From contig BJGZ01000003.1 of NCBI GenBank assembly GCA_014191195.1, positions 1 through 64,000 on the forward strand: a stretch of DNA of 64,000 nt, read 5' to 3'. Every line of letters starts with the position of its first letter. Within the stretch, counting starts at the first letter, position 1. Positions 1-8,182 of this stretch are shown here, in pieces. The notes beneath the pieces were generated by a model. It had not been told where the DNA came from. It searched no databases and saw only the letters and a program-made list of their open reading frames with translations. Source of the DNA: Chlorobiota bacterium. GTDB lineage: Bacteria > Bacteroidota > Ignavibacteria > Kapaibacteriales > UBA961. The position numbers and the translations under genes were made by a program.

Positions 1-2344
1 GAACATTATAACTTTGACAATCTACTAATGGTGCTTCCCAGACAGCTCTACCATATGTTCCTGCCCTTAGTACTCCGGTTATATTAACAATTTCAAGATT
101 ATTAATGATGACTGAAGGTAATCCTGTATTATAAGACGTCCATGAAGTTAAAGTGCTATCGCGATAATAGACTCCGATATCAGTTCCAACATATATTCTA
201 TTTGAAGTATTTTTTTGAAAAACTGCTGTATTAGTAGATACTTCAGGCAGCCCAGTTGAATAATTTTCCCAGTTTACACCTAAATCCTTAGTTATGAATA
301 CTTGTCTATTTGGTGTAATTCCACTTAAAGTGATAATTGCATAGTTTGGATTTGTAGGATGAAATACAAAATCCTTAATAGAGCCCGAAGTAATTCCATT
401 AGGAAAACTAAGTGATACCCAAGATTTACCGGAATCTTTAGATAATCTACATGTTGATGAATTCCCAATTACTATGATAGATGTATCAACTGGAGAAATT
501 GATATAAAATTTAATGATCCTGAATTATTAGCGAAATCTGATACCTGTTTCCACGTATTTGGTTTTCCATAAATATATGAAACCCAGAGATTTGCAAAAC
601 CTGCATACATAATAGATGGATTTAAAGGATTGAAAATAAACGGGGTTACCCAATTACCATTTTCACCGGTAACATTTTTGTTAATTGCATCATTAAATGA
701 TGTACCACCATTTGTGGATACATAAATGCTTCCATAATAAATAGAACCATATACATAATTAGGATCATCTGGATTGATTAAACAATTCATTCCATCACCA
801 CCCAATACTTGTTGCCAATCCTTATTCAAACCTAAATTCGTTCCATTATCTTGAGCGCCCCCGATGATCATGGTTGGATCTGTTTGAGAATTAGCAACAT
901 GATAGAATTGCATAATATTTAGATTTGATGAAAGATCTGTCCAAGAAGTACCATTATTTGTTGTTTTGAATATTCCACCATCTGTTGCTGCATATAATGT
1001 TGCACCTAATGCTGGTTCAAAATCTAAATCATGAATATCTGCATGTACATATGGTGAATTTTTATCGCCATACCAATGGGCAGAAATTCTCCATGTTTTC
1101 CCAGCATCTGTTGATTTCCATATATTAATTCCACCCACAAATACAATATTTGGATTAGTTGGCGAAACAGCTAAAGCTAAATCATATGTACCCTGGCCGC
1201 CATTATCTTGTCCATCATAATTATACCCTAAAATATTGGGTTTCAAAGAAGAAGTATTTGCTACCCATGTTTGCCCAGAATTTGTAGATTGATAAAAACC
1301 ACCAAAAGAATTACCACTGCTAATCAAGGCATAAACATTATTTACAGAAGAATTAGTAACTGCTATAGAAATTCTGGATGTAGTACTTGGAAATGTTGTA
1401 TTTGAATTTATTGTCCACTTTTCTCCACCATCAGTAGATATATAAAAGGAATTTTGGGTAACACCATACATAGTTAATGGAGTAGCAGGTTTAAATTCTA
1501 TATCTCTAAAATTACCTGCTTGCTTAACTGTCCAAGTTTTACCAGCATCAATTGATTTATATATACCATTATTAGATGCTGCATATAAGATATCGCTACT
1601 GGAAGGGTGAATTAATATCTTGCTAATTAGTCTTGTAGAACTTGTTTTAAATGTTAAGCCAGTGATATTCCATGTTGCTCCGGCATCTGTTGACTTAAAT
1701 ATACCAGCAGAAAAAGTATTTTGACCATCAGCATCACCCGTAGCAGCATAAATTGTATTTGATTTATAATCATATGCAATATCAGATATACCAAGAGAAG
1801 GTAACTTATCAGTGGTAGTTTGCCAAAGTGCTCCACCATTAACAGTCTTCCAAATACCACCACAAGCAGCACCTGTCCATAATTGAGAATTATTAGAACC
1901 CATCGGAGTAATACAATTAGTTCTGCCTGCTCCTGCACCTTTTGGAACTACAGGAGATCCAACATATTTCCAAGTATTTGCTAAAACAGTTTCGGGATAT
2001 TTATAATTGATTCCCTGTTCACTTTTATTCTTTATATCATTCTGTTCAACCAGATGCAATGGATTTGGGAATGTACCTTTTAATGGATCAACTCTATCTT
2101 TCCAAAAATATTCCCAACGTTTAAACTGAAGAAAAAGCTCGGCATCAGGACTTTCTTTTTCATCTTCGCTAAGCTTTCTGCTTTTAAAAGCTTGTTCATA
2201 ATATTTATATTTTTGTTTAGTGAATTTTTTGATAAAATTCGATTGAATAGAATAGAAATTAGATTCTGGTTGAGCAGATTCTTGACTTAATATTGGATAA
2301 ATATTAAGTACACACAAAACTGAGCATAGAATATATATGTTCAT
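1..2344 (-). CDS. Secreted Asp-box (sortilin/BNR-like) beta-propeller protein, 3' end outside the window
   Basis: The frame is open from an ATG at 2344 to the window edge, about 781 codons, with no stop. The first 21 or so residues look like a signal peptide ending in ILSQ. From about residue 150 on there are roughly ten Asp-box motifs of the form S/T-x-D-x-G-x-T/S-W (for example KSTDAGATW, KSIDAGKTW, ISTDGGEKW, LSKDSGKSW). These are the loops that close blades of sortilin/BNR-type propellers. The last visible residues include GTYGRAVWEA, a common end of such propellers. A T9SS sorting domain often follows in this group but lies outside the window, so that is inference. The substrate is unknown, and a binding or glycosidase-like role cannot be separated here. 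It may be co-transcribed with the permease and LOG genes upstream on the same strand. Confidence 0.8.
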   Translation of the reverse strand, partial: MNIYILCSVLCVLNIYPILSQESAQPESNFYSIQSNFIKKFTKQKYKYYEQAFKSRKLSEDEKESPDAELFLQFKRWEYFWKDRVDPLKGTFPNPLHLVEQNDIKNKSEQGINYKYPETVLANTWKYVGSPVVPKGAGAGRTNCITPMGSNNSQLWTGAACGGIWKTVNGGALWQTTTDKLPSLGISDIAYDYKSNTIYAATGDADGQNTFSAGIFKSTDAGATWNITGLTFKTSSTRLISKILIHPSSSDILYAASNNGIYKSIDAGKTWTVKQAGNFRDIEFKPATPLTMYGVTQNSFYISTDGGEKWTINSNTTFPSTTSRISIAVTNSSVNNVYALISSGNSFGGFYQSTNSGQTWVANTSSLKPNILGYNYDGQDNGGQGTYDLALAVSPTNPNIVFVGGINIWKSTDAGKTWRISAHWYGDKNSPYVHADIHDLDFEPALGATLYAATDGGIFKTTNNGTSWTDLSSNLNIMQFYHVANSQTDPTMIIGGAQDNGTNLGLNKDWQQVLGGDGMNCLINPDDPNYVYGSIYYGSIYVSTNGGTSFNDAINKNVTGENGNWVTPFIFNPLNPSIMYAGFANLWVSYIYGKPNTWKQVSDFANNSGSLNFISISPVDTSIIVIGNSSTCRLSKDSGKSWVSLSFPNGITSGSIKDFVFHPTNPNYAIITLSGITPNRQVFITKDLGVNWENYSTGLPEVSTNTAVFQKNTSNRIYVGTDIGVYYRDSTLTSWTSYNTGLPSVIINNLEIVNITGVLRAGTYGRAVWEAPLVDCQSYNV

Positions 2345-2370
2345 ATAAAAAGAAATAATTTTGAAAAGAA

Positions 2371-4347
2371 TTAGATTCTAACTGGTAGAATAACTACCGG
2401 TATACTTTCTAAATATAGGCGCCTTTGCACGGCAAATACAGTATAATTATGTAACCATTTAGAGAAGATTGACTCCTCTGGGAAGACAACTTGTCCACCA
2501 AAAACTATAGACTGAGGATATTTCTCAGAAATTATTTTAGATAAATCAGCAACTGTAGAAACAACATCAGTACCGACTTCAGTAAATGCTTCTGCATAAA
2601 AACCATTATTCATCATAAAATTAACATACTTTTTTGCTTCTGAGTCGATATACATTTTTAGGTTTTCAACTTCTTCACTACCTTTAAAATTACCTGCATC
2701 GACTACACCAACTTGAACAAAAACAAAGTTTTTAAATACACCTTCAAATGTTCTCATTACTGTAAATAGAGTATGCAAACCTAAACCTGAAAATCCATTA
2801 ACAAGAAAAACAGCAGTTTTTCCTTTACTACTTACAATTGGAATATTATTAGAATCAGGATCGGCGATTGATTTGTCGTCAATTGCTGTAAGTACTAAAT
2901 CATCTAAGCGTCGTAAAAGTTTCGATGTTTCATTATAATGTCTTCTGAAAGATAATACTAAGAGAACCAAACTTCCCGTCATAATAAGAGTTATCCAACC
3001 ACCTTCAGTAAATTTGATAATGACAACAGCAATAAGGATAAATGCTGATAACACTAATCCTAATCCATTAATTGCAATTTTACGTTTCCAGTATTTAAAT
3101 GTGGTTTTAACTTGCAACCAATGTCTAACCATTCCTAATTGTGATAATGTAAATGTTATAAACACATTGATTGAATATAACACAACTAATAAATGAACAG
3201 ATCCACCGGATAACAACATGATTATTCCAGCGGTAATTCCCACTAATAATACTCCATTTTGCGAAACTAATCTATCGCTAAGCATTGCAAAACGTGTTGG
3301 AAACCATCTGTCTAGAGCCATATTAGAAAGTATTTGTGGTCCACCTAAAAAACCAGCCTGAGCGGCTACAAATAATAGGACAGCTTCACTAAATAATACT
3401 ATAAATAATACTGTACTGGATAATTCGCTCCCCAAATTCATTGTTAATTTATCAAATAGCACAGCATTTAATGTTTTACCTTCAACATGTTGAACATTGA
3501 ATAAAGCATATGCTATCATTAATCCTACAGCTACAAAAGCTAAAGATACAGCCATATATTTCATTGTAGTTTTTGCTGTCTCAACTCTTGGTTCACGTAG
3601 AATAGGCATTGCATTACTTACAGCTTCTATACCTGTATATGTACCTGCACCCATGCTATATGCTCTTAATAAAAGGACAATTGTTCCCCACCAACCTAAT
3701 TGTGATGTTGCAGAACCTAATTGATCTGCTGTTTTTTGAGCTACATCTGGTAATTCGAAAAGATGTGTGCCAAATACATAAAATATTGCGGCAACATGTG
3801 TAATTACAAATATTATAAATATTGGTAATAAAAATGTTACTGATTCCTTAATTCCACGTAGATTGAGAATAATCAATAAAGCTGTCCCCATTATACCAGC
3901 AATTAATTTATATCCATGATAGTCTAAAGGTAAATAACTGAATAAAGCATCTACACCGCTAGCAATAGATATTGTAATAGTTAATACATAATCTATTAAT
4001 AATGCACATCCTGCTACCATGCCAATTTCAGGAGATAATAATTTACTAGCAACTAAATATCCACCGCCGCCAGATGGAAATAATTCTATAATCTGAGAAT
4101 AGCTTGCACTAATTACCATAATAGTAATAGCTGTTCCTATAGCAATAAATATCGATAAATATGGATATTCCCCTAATGCCCTAAAAGCTTCTTCTGGGCC
4201 ATAGCAAGACGATGATAATCCGTCTGCTCCTAAACCAACCCAAGCAAAAAATGCAACTAGAGTTAATTTATGAAACATTGAAGTATCTTTTAGATTTTTA
4301 CCTTCGCCTATAAAAACTTTCTTTAAAGTAGTAACTAGTTTAGACAT
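2371..4347 (-). CDS. APC-superfamily permease, KimA-like (possible potassium or amino-acid transporter)
   Basis: This is a 658-residue polytopic inner-membrane protein. About 12 hydrophobic segments occupy residues 25-485, followed by a soluble C-terminal part of about 170 residues. Near the N-terminus it has an SSCYGPEE segment and further on a PSGGGGYLV segment. Their order and spacing resemble the Bacillus KimA/YdaO group of APC transporters (SSVAYGTEQ, PQGGGAYIV). KimA is a high-affinity potassium importer controlled by c-di-AMP. That this homologue carries potassium is inference, because other APC members move amino acids. The C-terminal soluble domain could be regulatory. It lies 30 bases after the LOG-family gene and 26 bases before the propeller gene, all on the minus strand, which suggests one transcript. 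Confidence 0.75.
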   Translation of the reverse strand: MSKLVTTLKKVFIGEGKNLKDTSMFHKLTLVAFFAWVGLGADGLSSSCYGPEEAFRALGEYPYLSIFIAIGTAITIMVISASYSQIIELFPSGGGGYLVASKLLSPEIGMVAGCALLIDYVLTITISIASGVDALFSYLPLDYHGYKLIAGIMGTALLIILNLRGIKESVTFLLPIFIIFVITHVAAIFYVFGTHLFELPDVAQKTADQLGSATSQLGWWGTIVLLLRAYSMGAGTYTGIEAVSNAMPILREPRVETAKTTMKYMAVSLAFVAVGLMIAYALFNVQHVEGKTLNAVLFDKLTMNLGSELSSTVLFIVLFSEAVLLFVAAQAGFLGGPQILSNMALDRWFPTRFAMLSDRLVSQNGVLLVGITAGIIMLLSGGSVHLLVVLYSINVFITFTLSQLGMVRHWLQVKTTFKYWKRKIAINGLGLVLSAFILIAVVIIKFTEGGWITLIMTGSLVLLVLSFRRHYNETSKLLRRLDDLVLTAIDDKSIADPDSNNIPIVSSKGKTAVFLVNGFSGLGLHTLFTVMRTFEGVFKNFVFVQVGVVDAGNFKGSEEVENLKMYIDSEAKKYVNFMMNNGFYAEAFTEVGTDVVSTVADLSKIISEKYPQSIVFGGQVVFPEESIFSKWLHNYTVFAVQRRLYLESIPVVILPVRI

Positions 4348-4377
4348 ATTAACATTTGATTAGTACAAGATTCATTA

Positions 4378-5142
4378 TTAATTTCTTGGATTATTTTCAC
4401 CCAAAATACCAGAAGGAATTGGAGATTTTAGACCATATTTTTCAACTGAATGTTTTTGTATATGTTCAATAGCTTCTTGGATAGAATCAGTAAATTTTAT
4501 AAGTGATAAATCTTCTTTATCTATAGCGCCTTCATCTGCCATGGTATTAAGCATAGTATCAAGACTTGCATAATATTGTGTACCTAAAACTACAATAGGA
4601 AAATCTTTAATTTTTTTTGTTTGAATTAAAGTTAAAGCTTCAAATAGTTCATCCATGGTTCCAACACCTCCAGGTAATACAATAAAACCATAAGAATATT
4701 TAAACAACAAAAACTTTCGAACAAAGAAATACTTAAACGTGGCAAATGAATGCATAAATACATTAGGATATTGTTCGAAAGGAAGCAATATTTTAGCACC
4801 TACAGATAATCCACCATGTTGAAAAGCACCTTTATTTGCAGCTTCCATTATTCCGGGTCCTCCGCCAGTCATGACAGTAAACCCTAATTCTGCTAACTTT
4901 TTTCCTACTTCAAAACCTATTTCATAATAAGGATGATCTTCTCTAAATCTAGCAGATCCAAACACTGTAATACAAGGCCCTACAAAGTGAAGAATCCTAA
5001 ATCCTAGAATAAATTCTTTGCAAATAGAGAATGTAAATAGAAGTTCTTTAAGTCTAGATTTTGGGCCTTCTAAAAAAAATAGTTCTTCTTTAGAGGAAGG
5101 TACTTGTAATTTATTTTTCATAGGTTTTAAAACTCGATACAT
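4378..5142 (-). CDS. LOG-family (TIGR00730/lysine-decarboxylase-like) nucleotide phosphoribohydrolase
   Basis: The 254-residue protein carries both hallmark motifs of the LOG family: GGGPGIMEA at about residue 93 and PGGVGTMDE at about residue 157. These build the active site for cleaving the N-glycosidic bond of nucleoside 5'-monophosphates. The best-known members release free cytokinin bases, and many bacterial ones have unknown natural substrates. The annotated start gives MYRVLKP; an internal Met at 5121 (MKNKLQ) is an alternative. A TAnnTTTG-type element on the minus strand at 5153-5160 would put transcription only a few bases before 5142, which favours the internal start slightly. It heads the minus-strand group running into the permease. 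The physiological substrate cannot be told from sequence. Confidence 0.85.
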   Translation of the reverse strand: MYRVLKPMKNKLQVPSSKEELFFLEGPKSRLKELLFTFSICKEFILGFRILHFVGPCITVFGSARFREDHPYYEIGFEVGKKLAELGFTVMTGGGPGIMEAANKGAFQHGGLSVGAKILLPFEQYPNVFMHSFATFKYFFVRKFLLFKYSYGFIVLPGGVGTMDELFEALTLIQTKKIKDFPIVVLGTQYYASLDTMLNTMADEGAIDKEDLSLIKFTDSIQEAIEHIQKHSVEKYGLKSPIPSGILGENNPRN

Positions 5143-5210
5143 GAATTCAAAGCAAATTTACTAAGAATATAATCCACGATACTCAAAATATTCAGTTTTT
5201 ATCCTTTAGA

Positions 5211-5241
5211 TTGAATAGAATACACTATTACATTATCTTTG
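5211..5241 (+). promoter_or_regulatory. Candidate Bacteroidota-type promoter for the aldehyde dehydrogenase gene
   Basis: TATCTTTG at 5234-5241 matches the TAnnTTTG -7 consensus. A TTG at 5211-5213 sits 20 bases upstream, where the -33 element is expected. The predicted transcript start, about 5248, precedes the ATG at 5280 and excludes the upstream in-frame TTG start at 5211. Confidence 0.5.
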
Positions 5242-5279
5242 TCAATCAAATACTATACTTATTTATAGGATATATATCA

Positions 5280-6761
5280 ATGAGACATTTTCATAATTAT
5301 ATTAGTGGAGTCTTTACTTCTTCTAATTCTTCCGAAACTTTCGCCAATACCAATCCTGCAGATAGAGATGATTGTATCGGTATATTTCCAGATTCAAATG
5401 CTATAGATATTAATGATGCTGTACATGCTGCTACATTAGCTTTTAACTCTTGGAGTAAATTACCTGCACCAAAACGAGGTGATATTCTACGAAAAGCTGG
5501 AGATATTTTTACAAGAAGAAAAGATGAACTTGCTTCAATAATGACAAGAGAAATGGGAAAACCTATCTTTGAAACTCTAGGAGATATCCAAGAAGCAATA
5601 GATACAGCATATTATGCTGCAACTGAAACTAGAAGATTATTTGGTTATACAACTCCAAGTGAAATGCCAAATAAGATGAATATGTCTTTTAGAATGCCAA
5701 TTGGCGTTTGTGGAATTATAACTGCTTGGAATTTTCCAATTGCAGTACCATCTTGGAAAATACTTCCTGCTTTAGCTTGTGGTAATACTGTTGTTTTTAA
5801 ACCTTCTGAAGATTCACCACATTCTGCACATATTTTTGCCGAAATACTTGAAGAAGCTGGATTACCTACTGGTGTTTTTAATGTAGTATATGGAAAAGGT
5901 TTAACAGGGTCTTTGTTGGTAGATCATCCAGACATAAGTGTTATTGGATTTACTGGTTCAACAGCTACAGGTACTGCTATTGCCTCTAAATGCGGTGCAT
6001 TAAATAAAAAATGTTCATTAGAAATGGGTGGGAAAAATGCTCAAATTGTAATGAATGATGCAAATATGGAATTAGCTTTAGAAGGAGTTTTGTGGGGAGC
6101 ATTTGGAACCGCAGGGCAACGTTGTACAGCAACTTCAAGATTGATTTTACATAAGGATATCTATGATGATTTTATTAATAAATTAATTACAAAAGCTACA
6201 TCAATCAGAATTGGAAATGGATTACACGAGAATACACAAATGGGACCTGTAATCAATCATAAGCAATTAGAAAAGATTCAAGAGTATGTTCGTATTGGAA
6301 GGGCAGAAGGAGCTATTTGTGTTCTTGGTGGCGATATAGAAGACAAGAATGAATGTGCAAAAGGATATTTTTTCAAACCAACTATTTTTATTGATGTATT
6401 ACCAAATATGAGAATATTTAAAGAAGAAATATTTGGACCTGTCTTATCTGTCACAAAAGCTGATTCATTGCAACATGCAATTGAATTGGCTAATGATTGT
6501 AATTATGGTTTATCTTCATCGTTATTTACTGGAAGTGTAGATGCTGCTTTCCAAGCGATTAGAGATATACAGGCTGGGATTACTTATATAAATGCTCCCA
6601 CAATTGGTGCCGAAGCTCATATGCCATTTGGAGGCATTAAAGGAACTGGGAATGGACATCGTGAAGGTGGTTGGACAGCATTTGATATTTTCACAGAGTG
6701 GAAAACAGTATATGTAGATTATTCTGGAAGTCTTCAAAAAGCTCAAATTGATAATTATTAA
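5280..6761 (+). CDS. NAD(P)-dependent aldehyde dehydrogenase, ketoglutarate-semialdehyde-dehydrogenase-like class
   Basis: This 493-residue enzyme has the ALDH landmarks in order: an AWNFP segment in the nucleotide-binding region, FTGSTATG, the general-base Glu in LEMGGKN, and the catalytic Cys in GQRCTATSR. It ends with the usual PFGGIKGTGNG oligomerisation stretch. ALDHs oxidise an aldehyde to its acid with NAD(P)+. The WNFPIAVPSWKI..ALACGNTVVFKP pattern is like ketoglutarate semialdehyde dehydrogenases, but substrate assignment within ALDHs from sequence alone is weak. I chose the ATG at 5280 over an upstream TTG at 5211, because the TTG extension is a hydrophobic tail lying inside the predicted promoter. 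It is divergent from the LOG gene. The sigma-factor gene begins 62 bases downstream. Confidence 0.9.
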   Translation: MRHFHNYISGVFTSSNSSETFANTNPADRDDCIGIFPDSNAIDINDAVHAATLAFNSWSKLPAPKRGDILRKAGDIFTRRKDELASIMTREMGKPIFETLGDIQEAIDTAYYAATETRRLFGYTTPSEMPNKMNMSFRMPIGVCGIITAWNFPIAVPSWKILPALACGNTVVFKPSEDSPHSAHIFAEILEEAGLPTGVFNVVYGKGLTGSLLVDHPDISVIGFTGSTATGTAIASKCGALNKKCSLEMGGKNAQIVMNDANMELALEGVLWGAFGTAGQRCTATSRLILHKDIYDDFINKLITKATSIRIGNGLHENTQMGPVINHKQLEKIQEYVRIGRAEGAICVLGGDIEDKNECAKGYFFKPTIFIDVLPNMRIFKEEIFGPVLSVTKADSLQHAIELANDCNYGLSSSLFTGSVDAAFQAIRDIQAGITYINAPTIGAEAHMPFGGIKGTGNGHREGGWTAFDIFTEWKTVYVDYSGSLQKAQIDNY

Positions 6762-6823
6762 TATATGTCTGTAAGTTTTACATACTGTTATTTGTCTTAA
6801 CAATATTGCACAAGAGTATCATT

Positions 6824-7432
6824 ATGCCTGTTGGCAATAAGAATCAAGCTAAAAATGAATCCCCTAAAAGAACAGAACAACACATTTCAATTGAGATCGT
6901 TGAACTATTCGATCTTTTCTTAAAAGGAGATGATAATGCAGCTTTACTATTATTCAACACATTTAATAAAAGAATTTATCTTTATTGTGCAAAGATTGTT
7001 AGTAATACTTACATAGCTGAAGATATTACTCAAGAAGTTTGGGAAAGGATTATAAAATTACGGTTTCAAGAAGGTACAAATATTTTAAACCCGATTGGAT
7101 TTATTTTTACTATAGCTAGAAACCTATGTTTAAATCATATCAAACTACAAAAGCACGTTATTTCACTTGATTCCTTAGATGACTTTCGATTACCCTCTGT
7201 ACATCAAGCAGGTAGTACCTCGGTAGAAGAACTTGTTAATACTTCCTTGAATGCATTAAAATTTGAAGATCGGGAATTACTTGTTTTGCATATGTATTGT
7301 GGATACAGATTTGATGAGATTGCAGAAATGCTTAAGATATCTCCAAATGCTGTTTGGACAAGAGCTTCTAGAGCCAGAGCGCAGCTTAGAGAAATTATTT
7401 CTAGATATCAAAGAAATGATAAAATTATATAA
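6824..7432 (+). CDS. ECF-type RNA polymerase sigma factor
   Basis: The 202-residue protein has a sigma region 2 at about residues 40-95, including IAEDITQEVWERI, which resembles the core-binding and -10-recognition helix. Its sigma region 4 helix-turn-helix lies at about 145-195 (CGYRFDEIAEMLKISPNAVWTRASRAR). There is no region 3 or region 1.1, as expected for the ECF group. An in-frame TTG lies six codons upstream, but the ATG at 6824 gives a normal N-terminus. The next gene, 23 bases downstream, encodes a small protein with one membrane segment, and the pair fits a sigma/anti-sigma module. The regulon cannot be inferred. The ALDH upstream and the CASTOR-like channel downstream are only candidate targets by position. 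Confidence 0.92.
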   Translation: MPVGNKNQAKNESPKRTEQHISIEIVELFDLFLKGDDNAALLLFNTFNKRIYLYCAKIVSNTYIAEDITQEVWERIIKLRFQEGTNILNPIGFIFTIARNLCLNHIKLQKHVISLDSLDDFRLPSVHQAGSTSVEELVNTSLNALKFEDRELLVLHMYCGYRFDEIAEMLKISPNAVWTRASRARAQLREIISRYQRNDKII

Positions 7433-7455
7433 ATTTCTACATTTTGGACTAGCTA

Positions 7456-8058
7456 ATGGATATATCACCACATATTGAAATTGATAGGTTTACATCTGGT
7501 TTAATGTCACCAGAAGAATGTACGCAATTTCTTTCTAGAGTAGGGACTGATTCTCATTTGAAAGAATTATTTGATGCAGATTCATTGTTAACTTCTACAA
7601 TTGAACATCAAATGAAAACACTATTAACGCATAATCTAGCTTATTCTTCAAGTATCTTTACAGAATCTTTACTAGTTGCACCTACCATTTCTGGAGGCTC
7701 TTATGCTTTAATTTCATCTATAAAAGGTAGTACAATAGTAAACACGGTTCTTATTTGTTCAATTGTTGGTTTATTTTCATATTTGATTATTCATAATACA
7801 TCAAAAGATATCAGTACTCAAAATAATCAATACCTTTCTACGACTAATCAAAATCCATTGATACATACTTTACAAGCTCCTAAGTATATCGAATCATATT
7901 ATACACCTACTGAAACAGCTAAAGGTAAAATATGTAAATCTTACAAAACAATTTCAAAAGAATCTATTGTTAAAACAACAGAACCACCAACTTTTAAAAC
8001 AGTAATACTAGAAAATTCTCATTCCAGATTTAGAAAAAAAATAGATATTCCTAATTAA
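7456..8058 (+). CDS. Probable membrane anti-sigma factor (single-pass, no recognised domain)
   Basis: This is a 200-residue protein whose family I do not recognise by motif. An acidic N-terminal part of about 90 residues (IEIDRFTSGLMSPEE, with a helix-rich look) is followed by one hydrophobic segment at about 95-113 (VNTVLICSIVGLFSYLII). The Thr/Lys-rich C-terminal tail, about 85 residues, would lie outside the cytoplasm. An N-terminal sentence such as RF.SG.M..EE is common in bacterial anti-sigma factors that begin with a sigma-binding domain. It directly follows the ECF sigma gene, and a strong terminator closes the pair at 8081-8109. The role as anti-sigma factor is therefore inferred from position and topology, not from a conserved zinc-binding HxxxCxxC motif, which is absent. 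Confidence 0.6.
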   Translation: MDISPHIEIDRFTSGLMSPEECTQFLSRVGTDSHLKELFDADSLLTSTIEHQMKTLLTHNLAYSSSIFTESLLVAPTISGGSYALISSIKGSTIVNTVLICSIVGLFSYLIIHNTSKDISTQNNQYLSTTNQNPLIHTLQAPKYIESYYTPTETAKGKICKSYKTISKESIVKTTEPPTFKTVILENSHSRFRKKIDIPN

Positions 8059-8080
8059 TTTTTTGCATAAAATATGTAGA

Positions 8081-8109
8081 CCATTATTATGAACAATAAT
8101 GGTTTTTTT
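8081..8109 (+). terminator. Intrinsic terminator after the sigma/anti-sigma pair
   Basis: A perfect 8-bp stem (CCATTATT at 8081-8088, AATAATGG at 8095-8102) encloses a six-base loop and is followed by seven T residues. It lies 23 bases after the anti-sigma stop codon and about 74 bases before the channel gene. Confidence 0.85.
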
Positions 8110-8182
8110 ATGTATGAACTTATATAAAAGTTCTATTTTTGTAACTTAGCAGTAATTATTATTTACTTTCTCTTAAAATGAT

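Noticed and set aside
1654-1938. 94-codon minus-strand frame inside the Asp-box gene
   Set aside because: It lies in another frame of the propeller gene, whose Asp-box motifs are clear; it is a shadow.
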